Made by a program: the position numbers and the translations under genes. 64,000 nucleotides of DNA from an uncultured Christensenella sp. (GTDB lineage: Bacteria > Bacillota > Clostridia > Christensenellales > Pumilibacteraceae), in NCBI GenBank assembly GCA_910577945.1, contig CAJTNI010000011.1:1-64000 (forward strand). Direction: 5' to 3'. Position 1 is the stretch's first letter, and each line of letters opens with the position of its first letter. Positions 1 to 9,900 of this stretch are shown one piece after another. The notes below the pieces were generated by a model. It did not search any database. It was not told the origin of the DNA and saw only the letters and a program-made list of their open reading frames with translations.

Positions 1-146
1 TATATTGTACAAAAACAACTGCGTGCATATTTATCGCCTATGGCGATGCGCGGCGGGCGCAGCCCCGCAGTCGAGAAATATGTTTACCGATAAAGCCCAT
101 ACGCAGTATACGTTAAACATTTGGTTTGGCACTTTATCTTATACGC
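1..146. other. Non-coding window edge
   Basis: I see no supported gene in this edge segment. It is AT-rich at both ends with a GC-rich core near 45-75. The end of whatever lies upstream may be outside the window. The first recognisable signal is the promoter that follows. Confidence 0.4.
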
Positions 147-175
147 TTGACAGTCGCACGATAATTTGTTAAAAT
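147..175 (+). promoter_or_regulatory. Sigma-A type promoter of pgm
   Basis: A TTGACA box at 147-152 and a TAAAAT box at 170-175 are separated by 17 bp. Transcription should start near 182, which is almost exactly at the ATG at 183. Confidence 0.75.
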
Positions 176-182
176 TAGACAT

Positions 183-257
183 ATGAATATTTATCGTAGA
201 CACGGCAATAAAGAGAAATGTATCGGTGTTGTACATTTCTCTTTTTTAAAGCCGTGA
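183..257 (+). CDS. Possible leaderless leader peptide of pgm (24 aa)
   Basis: An ATG lies 7 nt after the -10 box, at the predicted transcription start, and opens 24 codons that end in TGA ten bases before the pgm start. There is no room for a ribosome site, so it could only be translated as a leaderless message. The reading frame runs through both arms of the terminator-like hairpin at 211-247. Ribosomes on it would therefore prevent that hairpin from forming. The peptide has no run of one amino acid that would suggest a classical amino-acid attenuator. This may be a chance open frame. Confidence 0.3.
   Translation: MNIYRRHGNKEKCIGVVHFSFLKP
211..247 (+). terminator. Intrinsic terminator or attenuator in the pgm leader
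   Basis: A perfect 12-bp stem (arms 211-222 and 232-243) with a 9-nt loop is followed by six T residues. It lies between the pgm promoter and the pgm ribosome site, so it should end transcription early unless it is kept open. This makes it a candidate attenuator. It could also be the terminator of a short RNA of about 65 nt. Confidence 0.7.
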
Positions 258-267
258 CGGAGGTGTT

Positions 268-1899
268 ATGAAGGATTTTAACGCTTTGTACGACGAATGG
301 CTCAACCGCGCTACGGAGTATCGCGACGAGCTTGCCGCTATGTCGGAGGACGACAGGAAAGAGGCGTTCTATAAGGATTTGGAGTTCGGCACGGCGGGGC
401 TGCGCGGCATAATCGGCGCGGGCACAAACCGCCTCAACACCTATACAATCGGGCGTGTCACCGACGGGCTGGCAAGCTATCTGTTCGCACACAAAAAGTC
501 CGATATCAAGGTCGCAATCAGCTACGATTCGCGGCATTTTTCGCAAGAGTTCGCGCGGCACGCGGCGGCGGTTTTCGCGGCGCGCGGCGTCAAGGCGTAT
601 ATTACGCGCGAGTTGCAGCCTACGCCGTACCTCTCGTTCATGGTGCGCAAGCTCGGCTGCGACGCGGGCGTTATGATAACGGCGAGTCACAATCCCGCCA
701 AGTTCAACGGGTACAAGGTGTACGGCGCGGACGGCTGTCAGGTCACGGACAACGCCGCCGCCGAGATATTCGGGTTTATCGAAAAGGTCAAGCTTTTCGA
801 CGTTAAAGCCGCCGATTTCGACGGCGCGGTCGAGCGCGGCGAAATAGTTTTCGCCGACGTCACTCGCGATTATTTGGATTGCGTGTACGCGCGCTCTATC
901 GGCAAGCACCGCAAGGCGTCCATTGTGTACACGCCGCTTAACGGCACGGGATACGCCATAGTTCCGCAAATGTTCGAGGAGCGCGGGTTCACGGACGTAA
1001 AAATCGTGCCCGAGCAGGCGAAGCCCGACGGCGCGTTCCCCACGTGCCCGTATCCCAACCCCGAAAAGGCGGAGGCGCTGCGGCTGGCGGTCGAGCTTGC
1101 CGAAAAGAGCGGCGCGGACGTGGTTATCGGTACGGACCCCGACGCGGATAGGCTGGGCGCGGCGGTCAAAACCGCGGACGGGTACAGGCTTATCAGCGGC
1201 AACGAAATGGGCGTTTTGCTCATAGATTATATTTTCTCGCACGGCAAGAGCCTGCCCGAAAACCCCGTCGTCGTCAAAACGATTGTTACGACCGACCTTG
1301 CGGCGCGCGTCGCGGAAAGCTACGGCGCGGAGGTGCGCGAGGTGCTTACGGGCTTTAAGTACATAGGCGAGGTCATCAAAAAGCTGGAAGACAAGGGCGA
1401 GGCGGCGCGGTTCGCGTTCGGGTACGAGGAGAGCTACGGGTATTTGTCGGGCACTTACGTGCGCGATAAGGACGCCGTGGTGGCGTCCATGCTCGTCGCG
1501 GAAATGACCGCCGACTATCTCGCCGAGGGCAAGACGCTCGCCGACGTGCTCGACGGAATTTACGCCAAGTTCGGCAAGTACGTGCACCGCACCGTGTCGT
1601 ACACGTACGAAGGCGTCGCGGGCGCGGAAAAAATGAAGCAGGTGCTCGCAGGGCTGCGCAAAAACCCGCCCGCGGCAATCGACGGCTCGGCGGTAACGGA
1701 GACAATCGACTATCTGACGCAGGACAAATTCGACCTGCCCAAATCCAACGTGTTATCGTTCAAGGCGGCGGACGGCAGCAAGCTGATAGTGCGGCCGTCG
1801 GGCACGGAGCCGTTAATCAAGGCGTACGTCACCGCCGCGAACGGCGGCGATAAACGCGTCGACGCAATCATTGCGGAAGTGGAAAAATTCATGCGCTGA
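268..1899 (+). CDS. pgm: Phosphoglucomutase / phosphomannomutase
   Basis: An alpha-D-phosphohexomutase that interconverts hexose 1- and 6-phosphates in the cytosol, supplying sugar nucleotides and linking glycogen or envelope synthesis to glycolysis. The 543-aa product has the family landmarks in order: GTAGLRG near 41, the phosphoserine loop TASHNPAKFNG with Ser140, the metal loop GTDPDADR near 288-295, the sugar-binding EESYG segment near 390, and the phosphate loop RPSGTEP near 509. It is slightly shorter than PgcA-type enzymes (about 580 aa). The ATG follows a good GGAGG site. The gene sits behind a promoter and an attenuator-like hairpin. Whether glucose, mannose or another sugar is preferred cannot be read from the sequence. 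Confidence 0.93.
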   Translation: MKDFNALYDEWLNRATEYRDELAAMSEDDRKEAFYKDLEFGTAGLRGIIGAGTNRLNTYTIGRVTDGLASYLFAHKKSDIKVAISYDSRHFSQEFARHAAAVFAARGVKAYITRELQPTPYLSFMVRKLGCDAGVMITASHNPAKFNGYKVYGADGCQVTDNAAAEIFGFIEKVKLFDVKAADFDGAVERGEIVFADVTRDYLDCVYARSIGKHRKASIVYTPLNGTGYAIVPQMFEERGFTDVKIVPEQAKPDGAFPTCPYPNPEKAEALRLAVELAEKSGADVVIGTDPDADRLGAAVKTADGYRLISGNEMGVLLIDYIFSHGKSLPENPVVVKTIVTTDLAARVAESYGAEVREVLTGFKYIGEVIKKLEDKGEAARFAFGYEESYGYLSGTYVRDKDAVVASMLVAEMTADYLAEGKTLADVLDGIYAKFGKYVHRTVSYTYEGVAGAEKMKQVLAGLRKNPPAAIDGSAVTETIDYLTQDKFDLPKSNVLSFKAADGSKLIVRPSGTEPLIKAYVTAANGGDKRVDAIIAEVEKFMR

Positions 1900-1940
1900 A
1901 AATTTCGCGCCGCATACATACTAAAAGCACGGAGGCTGTA

Positions 1941-3149
1941 ATGACATCCGATAAAACCGAATTACTCGAATATGTAAAGGACAACGACGTCAAGTTTGTC
2001 AAGCTTACGTTTTGCGACCTCTTGGGCAGGCAGCGCAATATTTCCGTGCTGTCGTCGCAGCTCGAAGACGCGTTCGACAACGGCGTGGCGATAGCCAGCT
2101 CGGCAATGACGGGCGTGGACCGTACGGATTTGAAGCTCGTGCCCGTAAGCTCGCTTTTGTCGGTGCTGCCTTGGCGGCCGCACACGGGCAGAGTTATGAG
2201 CGTGTTTTGCAACATTGCCAACGAGGACGGCACGCCGTATACCTGCGACCCCATGATACTGCTCGCCGAACAGGTGAAAAAGCTCAAACGGCTCGGGTTT
2301 ACCGCGTCGGTCGCGACCGAGTGCGAGTTTTACGTGTTCAACGACGACCCGACGCTCGACTACCTCGACCCCGTGGACAGAGCGGACTACTGCGCGTGCG
2401 CGCCGTTCGACAAGTGCGAAAATTTGCGGCGCGAGGTGATACACAGCTTGGAGGACATGGGGCTTAAACCCATTTCCTCGCACCACGAGCGCGGCATGGG
2501 TCAAAACGAGATAGATTTCGAAAGCGCGAATCCGCTGTCGGCGGCGCGCAATTTCGTCATGTTCAAGTCGGCTGTCAAAAACGTGTGCGCGCTTAACGGC
2601 ATGAAAGCGTCGTTTATGCCGCGCCCCATGTCCGACCAGCCGGGCAGCGGTCTGCACCTTTCTGTCACGCTGTCGGGCAAGAATGCGGACAAGGCGACGG
2701 CGGCGTTTGCCGAGGGCGTTTTGCGTCGGTACAAGGAGATAACGTGCTTTGCCAACCCCACGCTCAACAGCTACAAGCGGTTGGGCAGCGGGTACAAGAT
2801 TTCGTATTCCGACCACCGTCGCGCGGCGATGCGCATATTCGACGACAACGTGGTGCAGCTCCGTTCGCCCGATTCCACGTGCAATATCTTTACGGTGCTG
2901 GCGCTCGTGTTTGCCGCGGGCAGAGAGGGCATCGAACAGGGCTTGACGCTGCGCGAGCGCGGCGTCGTCGAGGACACGCTGTTTTCGGGTATCGACGAGG
3001 CTGTGGAGTTCGCGGCGGGCAGCGATTGGCTGCACAAGCAAATCCCCGACAGGCTGGACGAGGTGCTCGAAACCATAAGTATGCGCAGCAAGGCGGCGGC
3101 AAAGCTTAAAACCGACCTCGAATTTTTCGATTTTTACGCCGATATCTGA
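1941..3149 (+). CDS. Divergent glutamine synthetase-like protein
   Basis: A member of the type I glutamine synthetase fold (402 aa; normal GSI is about 440). It has an N-terminal beta-grasp region and a GQNEIDF motif (188-193) typical of the family. Several active-site segments are altered. The HxH of the GSGxHxHxSL motif reads GSGLHLSVTL (235-244), so the second His is Ser. The catalytic flap, usually PGYEAP, reads SGYKISY (283-289), with the Glu lost and a few residues deleted. The ELRSPD motif reads QLRSPD (306-311), where the Glu is a metal ligand. It may be a ligase for another amine substrate, a sensor or an inactive partner. A GGAGG site precedes the ATG. It is followed by an ANTAR regulator, an arrangement known for clostridial glnA-nitR. 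Confidence 0.8.
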   Translation: MTSDKTELLEYVKDNDVKFVKLTFCDLLGRQRNISVLSSQLEDAFDNGVAIASSAMTGVDRTDLKLVPVSSLLSVLPWRPHTGRVMSVFCNIANEDGTPYTCDPMILLAEQVKKLKRLGFTASVATECEFYVFNDDPTLDYLDPVDRADYCACAPFDKCENLRREVIHSLEDMGLKPISSHHERGMGQNEIDFESANPLSAARNFVMFKSAVKNVCALNGMKASFMPRPMSDQPGSGLHLSVTLSGKNADKATAAFAEGVLRRYKEITCFANPTLNSYKRLGSGYKISYSDHRRAAMRIFDDNVVQLRSPDSTCNIFTVLALVFAAGREGIEQGLTLRERGVVEDTLFSGIDEAVEFAAGSDWLHKQIPDRLDEVLETISMRSKAAAKLKTDLEFFDFYADI

Positions 3150-3281
3150 GCCTACGCGCGGCGTGCGGCTGTTGCCGCATAGCCCGACGCACCGAAAACA
3201 CGCGCACGGTACGGCGGCGTATGCCGAATCGACCGTATCGCGGCGTTCCCCGTAACCGCAAAATAATCAAAGGAGGCAGCT

Positions 3282-3848
3282 TTGGACGCGCTTATAGTCG
3301 CAAGCACACAAAAGCAGCAGCACGCGCTCACCGACGTGTTGTATCACGAAAATATCAACTGTGTAGTTTGTTCAAACGCCGCAGAGGCGCGGCGCGCGTC
3401 CTTTAACCGACCCTTCGATTTGTTTGTGATAAACAGCGGGCTCATCGACGAGCACGGCAACGAGCTCGCCGCCGCGCTTGCCGATGCGAACGATATCGGC
3501 GGCGTGTTCATAGACGATTATTCGCGCATAGACAGCTTGGCGGAGGTGCTCAACGGCATGGGCGTTGTCATGCTCGCGCGTCCGATATCGCGGTCGGCGC
3601 TGTTGGAGGCGGTGCGGATAGTGGCGGCGTCCAATGCGAGAGTGCGCGCGCTCAAACAGAAGAACGAGGAGCTCACGTCTAAGCTGGAAGACGTCAAGTA
3701 TATATCGCGCGCCAAGATAGTGCTCATGCGCTCGCTCGGGTATACCGAGGAGCAATCGCACAAGTATATCGAAAAAAAGGCGATGGATTTGCGCGTTTCG
3801 CGCCGCAAGGTCGCCATGGATATTCTCAAAACCTATGAGGCTTATTAA
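3282..3848 (+). CDS. ANTAR-domain antiterminator with degenerate receiver
   Basis: A 188-aa regulator. Residues 1-120 resemble a receiver domain, but the phosphoacceptor Asp is absent: the strand reads FVINSGL with Asn51 where LLDxxMP is usual. A coiled segment follows (about 125-140), and then the C-terminal RNA-binding ANTAR domain with its RAK...LM..LG..E pattern (about 140-185). ANTAR proteins bind paired hexaloop hairpins and prevent transcription termination. Clostridial NitR is encoded directly after glnA in the same way. The TTG start is chosen because AGGAGG lies 5 nt upstream. The missing Asp suggests control by dimerisation, a ligand or a partner protein rather than by phosphorylation. 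The gene overlaps the longest possible purF frame. Confidence 0.85.
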   Translation: MDALIVASTQKQQHALTDVLYHENINCVVCSNAAEARRASFNRPFDLFVINSGLIDEHGNELAAALADANDIGGVFIDDYSRIDSLAEVLNGMGVVMLARPISRSALLEAVRIVAASNARVRALKQKNEELTSKLEDVKYISRAKIVLMRSLGYTEEQSHKYIEKKAMDLRVSRRKVAMDILKTYEAY

Positions 3849-3852
3849 CTCA

Positions 3853-5259
3853 ATGATTAACAGTAAACCAAAAGAAGAATGCGGCGTATTCGGAATAATT
3901 TCGCCGCGCCCCGTACAAGCCGTGCCGCTCACGGCGAGCGCGCTTATGGCGTTGCAGCACCGCGGCGAGGAGAGCGCGGGCATAGCTACGTTCGTAGACG
4001 GCGCGCTCAAATGCAAAAAGGGCATGGGGCTGGTGTCGGACGTGTTCACGCCCGATTACATGGAGTTTGCGGCAAGCGCGAAAATCGCGGTGGGGCACGT
4101 GCGCTATTCGACTACGGGCTCGTGCAATATCCGCAACGCGCAGCCGATAGAAACTGTGCATTCCAAAATTTCGCTCGCGCTCGCGCACAACGGCAACCTC
4201 ACCAATTCCGCGCAAATCCGCAACGAGCTTATTCAGTCGGGCATGGTGCTGCACACCACCAACGACACCGAGATATTGAATATCTTAATCGTGCGCAAAA
4301 TGCTGGAAACAAACGACTTGGAGCGCGCGGTCGTGGCGGCGTTTAACTTTGTGGAGGGCGCGTCGTCGGTCGTGATAGCGACCAAGGACAAGCTGATAGC
4401 GGTGCGCGACCGCAACGGATTTAAGCCGCTGTGCATGGGGCGGTTGGGCGACTGTACGGTGTTCGCGTCGGAAACGTGCGCGCTCGACGCGCTTGGCGCG
4501 GAGCTTGTGCGCGACGTCAAGCCCGGCGAGGTAATAAGCTGCGACCTTAAAGGCAACGTCAAAACGTACATGCTCGACAACGCCGCCAAGAGCGGACTGT
4601 GCGCGTTCGAGTTCGTGTACTTTGCGCGCCCCGACTCTGTTATCGACGGCATTAGCGTGTACGACGCGCGCGTCAATATGGGCAGGGCGCTGTACAGACA
4701 AAAGCCGACGGACGCCGACTACGTGTGCGGCGTGCCCGACTCGGGCTTGCAGGCGGCGCAAGGTTATTCCGCGGAATCGGGCATACCGATTGCGCCCGCG
4801 TTCGTCAAGAACAAGTACATAGGGCGTTCGTTCATACTGCCGAGTCAGGGCGAACGCGAAAACGCTGTCAATATCAAGCTAAACCCCATTCGCGCTACCG
4901 TCGCGGGCAAGCGCATAATACTAATCGACGACTCGATTGTGCGCTCTACGACTAGCACTCGTATTATCAAAATGCTGCGGCGCGCGGGCGCGAAAGAGGT
5001 GCATATGCGCATAAGTTCGCCGCCGTTTAAGTACGAATGCTATTTCGGCACGGACATAGACGACCGCGACAAGCTGGTCGCAAACCACTACGACGTGGAC
5101 GGCATTTGCAAAAAGATAGGCGCGGACAGCTTGGAGTATCTGTCGCTTGAAAACCTGAAAGCGATTTCGCCGAACACCTCGTTCTGCTTGGGCTGTTTCA
5201 CAGGCGACTATCCCGCGCCTGTTACGCCGACGTTCAGCAAAAACAGCTTCGACGATTGA
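3853..5259 (+). CDS. purF: Amidophosphoribosyltransferase
   Basis: Catalyses the first committed step of purine synthesis: PRPP plus glutamine gives phosphoribosylamine. The 468-aa protein starts with a short propeptide, and Cys10 (EECGVFG) becomes the N-terminal nucleophile of the glutaminase domain. The PRPP loop IILIDDSIVRSTT lies in the C-terminal phosphoribosyltransferase domain. Cysteines near the C terminus (CLGCF) fit the Fe-S form known from Bacillus. I chose the ATG at 3853, five bases after the end of the ANTAR gene, because an earlier in-frame ATG at 3835 has no ribosome site and would lengthen the propeptide. It stands alone among pyrimidine genes. No purine riboswitch is visible upstream. 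Confidence 0.95.
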   Translation: MINSKPKEECGVFGIISPRPVQAVPLTASALMALQHRGEESAGIATFVDGALKCKKGMGLVSDVFTPDYMEFAASAKIAVGHVRYSTTGSCNIRNAQPIETVHSKISLALAHNGNLTNSAQIRNELIQSGMVLHTTNDTEILNILIVRKMLETNDLERAVVAAFNFVEGASSVVIATKDKLIAVRDRNGFKPLCMGRLGDCTVFASETCALDALGAELVRDVKPGEVISCDLKGNVKTYMLDNAAKSGLCAFEFVYFARPDSVIDGISVYDARVNMGRALYRQKPTDADYVCGVPDSGLQAAQGYSAESGIPIAPAFVKNKYIGRSFILPSQGERENAVNIKLNPIRATVAGKRIILIDDSIVRSTTSTRIIKMLRRAGAKEVHMRISSPPFKYECYFGTDIDDRDKLVANHYDVDGICKKIGADSLEYLSLENLKAISPNTSFCLGCFTGDYPAPVTPTFSKNSFDD

Positions 5260-5480
5260 GCGCGGATGCATCGGCATGGAGTTCGTCAGCCGTCGCGCCG
5301 CCCTCGGTCATGTAGGTGGTTCTACACTCCCGCGCGTAGTATTTCGGGCGGCGACAACAATGTGCAAGTATATCGTCTATGACGACACGCGACGGCTTGC
5401 CTCCTGTTGTTCGTCTACCGCGGGTATCCGCGCTCAGTCACACTCGTCAATATATACACTGCAAGGAGATTGCGAAACCT

Positions 5481-6578
5481 ATGAAAAGATACTTGATAAT
5501 GAGCGACGGCACGACGTACTGCGGCACGGCGATAGGCGCGAGCGGTACGGTCGTCGGCGAGGCGGTGTTTACGACCGCCATGTGCGGTTATCTTTTGACG
5601 CTGACCGACCCGAGCTATTACGGTCAGATAGTCGCTCAAACGTTTCCGCTGATAGGAAATTACGGCGTTATCGAATCTGACGCGGAAAGCGACAAGCCGT
5701 ATTTGCGCGGGTACGTGGTGCGCGAGCTGTGCGACGTCGGCTCGAATGCGCGCAAGGAGTGCGAGCTTGACGAGTATTTGAAGCGCAAAGGCGTGGTCGG
5801 CATTGCGGGTATAGACACGCGCGCGCTCACGCGCAAAATTCGCGAAAGCGGCGTCATGGGCGCAATGATAACCGACGACTTAAAGAGCTTGGACGAAAAG
5901 CTCGCCGAGATACGCGCGTTCCGCGTGGAAAAGGCGGTGGAAAATACTTCGTGCGCGACGCCGCGCGAGCTCAATCCCGTCGACGCCGAGCACAGGTACA
6001 AGGTGGCGTTGTACGATTTCGGCGCTAAGTACAATATCGAGCGGTTGCTGCGCAAGTACGGTTGCAGCGTCACGCTCGTGCCGTACGACGCGACGGCGGA
6101 AGACGTGTTGAAGCTCAATCCCGACGGCATAATGCTGAGCAACGGCGGCGGCGACCCTGCGGACAATAAGGGCGTCATCGCGGAGCTTAAAAAGCTCGTC
6201 GCAAAAAAACTTCCCATGTTCGGCATTTGCTTGGGACATCAGCTTTTGGCGCTCGCTACGGGCGCGCAAACGGTAAAGCTCAAATACGGTCACCGCGGCG
6301 CAAACCAGCCCGTCAAGGACGTCGAAACGGGCAGAACGTACATAACGAGTCAAAACCACGGGTACGCGGTACAGGCGGACACCGTAGACGATAAGGTGGC
6401 AAAGGTGCGTTACGTAAACGCCAACGACGGCACGGTGGAGGGACTCGATTACGTAAATACGCCCGCGTTCTCCGTGCAGTTCCACCCCGAGGCGTGCGGC
6501 GGACCGAAGGACACCGAGTATCTGTTCATGCGTTTTATAAAGCTCATGGAGGAAAACAAGGGTGCCCGACGGTCTTGA
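5481..6578 (+). CDS. carA: Carbamoyl-phosphate synthase small subunit
   Basis: The glutaminase subunit of carbamoyl-phosphate synthase. It releases ammonia from glutamine and passes it to CarB for arginine and pyrimidine synthesis. The 365-aa protein has the N-terminal CarA domain and a class I amidotransferase domain with the nucleophile in FGICLGHQ and the His/Glu pair in QFHPEA. The ATG at 5481 is preceded by AAGGAG. An in-frame upstream ATG at 5379 would add 34 residues unlike the family. The 220 bases between purF and carA hold no terminator or riboswitch that I can recognise. The last codons overlap the start of a broken Sel1-repeat gene. Confidence 0.95.
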   Translation: MKRYLIMSDGTTYCGTAIGASGTVVGEAVFTTAMCGYLLTLTDPSYYGQIVAQTFPLIGNYGVIESDAESDKPYLRGYVVRELCDVGSNARKECELDEYLKRKGVVGIAGIDTRALTRKIRESGVMGAMITDDLKSLDEKLAEIRAFRVEKAVENTSCATPRELNPVDAEHRYKVALYDFGAKYNIERLLRKYGCSVTLVPYDATAEDVLKLNPDGIMLSNGGGDPADNKGVIAELKKLVAKKLPMFGICLGHQLLALATGAQTVKLKYGHRGANQPVKDVETGRTYITSQNHGYAVQADTVDDKVAKVRYVNANDGTVEGLDYVNTPAFSVQFHPEACGGPKDTEYLFMRFIKLMEENKGARRS

Positions 6579-6918
6579 CAAAGCGCGCGAATATTTCGAT
6601 TCGGGTCGATACGTCGAGGCAGTCGCAGCTTGGCGCGAGCTTGCCTAGCACGGCAGCGCCGAAGCGCAGTACAATCTCGGCACCTGCTATGAATACGGGC
6701 AAGGCGTTGCGCAGAGCTACGAGACGGCGGTCGAATGGTATAGTAAAGTCGCCGAGCAGGGGCATGCGGACGCGCAATATAATCTGGGCGTTTGTTACGC
6801 TAACGGTTGCGGCGTGGCGCAGAGCTATAAGAACGCGGTCAAGTGGTATCGAAAAGCCGTCGAACAAGGCGACGAAAACGCGATTGACGCATTGAGTAAA
6901 TGGGTTGTCGAGTCTTAA
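6562..6918 (+). pseudogene. Sel1-repeat protein, broken by an in-frame TAG
   Basis: Read from a GTG that overlaps the carA end, this frame encodes a short helix, then a TAG at 6646-6648, then about 90 codons with two clear Sel1-type repeats (AEAQYNLGTCYEYGQGV and ADAQYNLGVCYANGCGV). The residue replaced by TAG would be Glu in the usual ELAExG context, so a single G-to-T change explains it. The frame is otherwise intact up to a TAA 41 bases before carB. Other genes here (pyrG, for example) end in TAG, so general recoding of TAG is unlikely. It is either a recent pseudogene or a sequencing error. Sel1 repeats mediate protein-protein contacts, and the partner is unknown. Confidence 0.75.
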
Positions 6919-6959
6919 ACGGAAATATAAAACTTTACGACGACAAGGAGCAGGTATTT

Positions 6960-9900
6960 ATGCCTAAGGACAAGAGCATTAAAAAAGTTTTGGTCATAGG
7001 GTCCGGACCTATCACGATAGGTCAGGCGGCGGAGTTCGATTATGCGGGCACGCAGGCGTGCCGCACGCTCAAAAGCCGCGGCGTCGAGGTGGTGCTGGTC
7101 AATTCCAACCCCGCGACCATTATGACGGACAAGGCGATGGCGGACTCTATATACATAGAGCCGTTGACAATCCCCACGCTCGAACGCATAATCGCGCGCG
7201 AAAAGCCCGACGGCATACTGCCGGGGCTGGGCGGACAGACGGGGCTTACGCTGTCCATGCAGCTCGCCAAGTCGGGCTTTTTGGACAGCCACGGCGTGCG
7301 CCTTTTGGGTATAAAGCCCGAGACCATAGACAAAGCCGAGGACAGAGAGCTGTTCAAAGAGGCGATGCTGGAAATAGGTCAGCCCTGCGTGCCGTCGGTT
7401 GTCGTGAACGACGTGGATAGCGCGGTTGAGTTTGCGAACGGCATAGGCTATCCCGTAATCGTGCGCCCCGCGTTTACGCTGGGCGGCGCTGGCGGCGGTA
7501 TCGCCGAGGACGAGGCGGCGCTGCGCGAAATCGCGCGCGGCGGCTTGGAGCTTTCGCCCATACGCCAAGCGCTCATAGAAAAGAGCATTTACGGCTGGAA
7601 GGAAATCGAGTTCGAGGTTATGCGTGACCGCGCGGGCAACGTGATAACGGTTTGCTCTATGGAAAACCTCGACCCCGTGGGCATTCATACGGGCGACAGT
7701 ATAGTCGTCGCGCCCACGATGACGCTTTCCGATAAGGAATTTCAAATGTTGCGCACCGCGGCGCTCGATATCATATCGCACCTTAAAATCGAGGGCGGGT
7801 GCAACTGTCAGTTCGCGCTGCACCCCGTTACGGGCGAGTACGCGGTAATCGAGGTCAATCCGCGCGTGTCGCGCTCGTCCGCGCTCGCGTCCAAGGCGAC
7901 GGGCTACCCGATTGCCAAGGTCACTACGCTCATCGCGCTCGGCTACACGCTCGACGAAATTCAAAACGCCGTCACGGGCAAGACGTGCGCGTGCTTCGAG
8001 CCCGCAATCGACTACGTTGTCGTAAAGCTGCCCAAGTGGCCGTTCGACAAGTTCGTGTACGCCAAGCGCACGCTTGGCACGCAAATGAAGGCGACGGGCG
8101 AGGTCATGTCCATTGCGCCGAGCTTCGAGGCAGGACTGTTAAAGGCGGTTCGCGGCGCGCTCGGGTTTTCGACGCTCGACAACCCGCATTACGCCGCGCT
8201 GTCCGACGAGCAGATAGAAAGCATGCTCATGCCCGCGACCGATTTCCGCCTGTTCGTGCTGTACGAGGCGTTAAAGCGCGGAACGTCCGTCGAGCATATT
8301 TACGAGCGCACGAAAATCGACCCGTGGTTCTTGCGCAAAATACTCAATCTCATAAATTACGAAAATTCGATACGCGGCAAAAAGCTCGACAAGGACGAGT
8401 ATATCGCGGGTAAAAAGCTCGGGTATCCCGACCGCGCGCTCGCCGCGATTTCGGGCTGCGACTTGCCCATGCGCAAGCGCGCCGTGTTCAAGACCGTCGA
8501 TACGTGCGCGGCGGAGTTCGCCGCGGAAACGCCGTATTTCTATTCCACGTACGACGACGAGAACGAGGCGGCGGAGTTTATCGCCGAGCGCAAGAGCAAG
8601 GCGAAGCGCGTCATCGTTTTCGGCTCGGGACCTATACGCATAGGTCAGGGCATAGAGTTCGATTACGCGTCCGTGCATTGCGTGTGGGCGCTTAAAGAGC
8701 TCGGTTACGACGTCGCAATCGTCAACAACAATCCCGAAACGGTGTCCACCGATTTCGACACCGCCGACAGGCTGTATTTCGAGCCGCTCACCGACGAGGA
8801 CGTGGACAACGTTATCGCCACCGAAAAGCCGTACGGCGTGGTCGTGGCGTTCGGCGGGCAGACCGCAATCAAGCTGACAAAGCACCTGTCCGACAGCGGC
8901 GTGCGCATACTCGGCACGTCCGCCGACTCCATCGACGCGGCGGAGGACAGAGAGCGGTTCGACGCGCTTTTGGAAAAGCTTGGCATTGCCCGACCCAAGG
9001 GTCATACCGTGCGCACGCTCGACGAGGCGCTCGCGGCGGGCGAGGACTTGGGATATCCCGTGCTCATGCGTCCGTCGTACGTGCTCGGCGGGCAGAACAT
9101 GATAATCGCGTTTGCGCCCGAGGATATCAAAGAATACATGTCCGTTATTCTCGACGAAAACCCCGACAACGTCGTGCTTATAGACAAGTACGTTATGGGT
9201 ACTGAGGTCGAGGTGGACGCTATATGCGACGGCGAGGATATTCTCATTCCCGGCATAATGGAGCATATAGAGCGCGCAGGCGTGCACAGCGGCGATTCGA
9301 TAGCCGTATACCCCGCGCAAAACATTTCCGACAAGAACAAAGAGGAACTTATTGAATACACAAAACAGCTCGCCACGGCGCTCGATACGCGCGGGCTTGT
9401 CAACATACAGTACATAATAAGCGAAGGCAAGATTTACGTAATAGAGGTCAACCCGCGCTCGTCGCGCACGATACCGTACATTTCCAAGGTCACGGGCGTG
9501 CCGATGATTAAGCTAGCTACCGAGTGCATGGTCGGTAAAAAGCTCAAAAAGCTGGGGTACGGCACGGGGCTTTACCCGTCCGCGCCGTACGTCGCGGTCA
9601 AAGTGCCGATATTCTCGTTTGAAAAGCTCACCGACCTCGACACGCATTTGGGTCCGGAGATGAAGTCAACGGGCGAGGTGCTCGGCATAGGCAAGACGCT
9701 GGAAGAGGCGTTGTACAAGGGGCTTGTGGCGGCGGGCTACAAGATGAAGCGCGCGGGCGGCATACTGCTCACCGTGCGCAACAGCGACAAGTCCGAGATA
9801 GCCAACGTCGCCAAGAACTATTACGAGCTCGGGTTCGAGCTGTACGCGACGCACGGCACTGCGGAGACCATACGGCGCGCGGGCATGCGCGTGACCGAGG

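Noticed and set aside
175..1587. 470-codon minus-strand frame opposite pgm
   Set aside because: It is antisense to a firm gene, with Arg/Val/Ala-rich low-information sequence and no ribosome site. Long shadow frames are expected from the GC-rich codon pattern.
5260..5480. Possible riboswitch or ANTAR target between purF and carA
   Set aside because: The 220-base region has small hairpins only. I could not find two hexaloop hairpins followed by a terminator, nor a known aptamer pattern.
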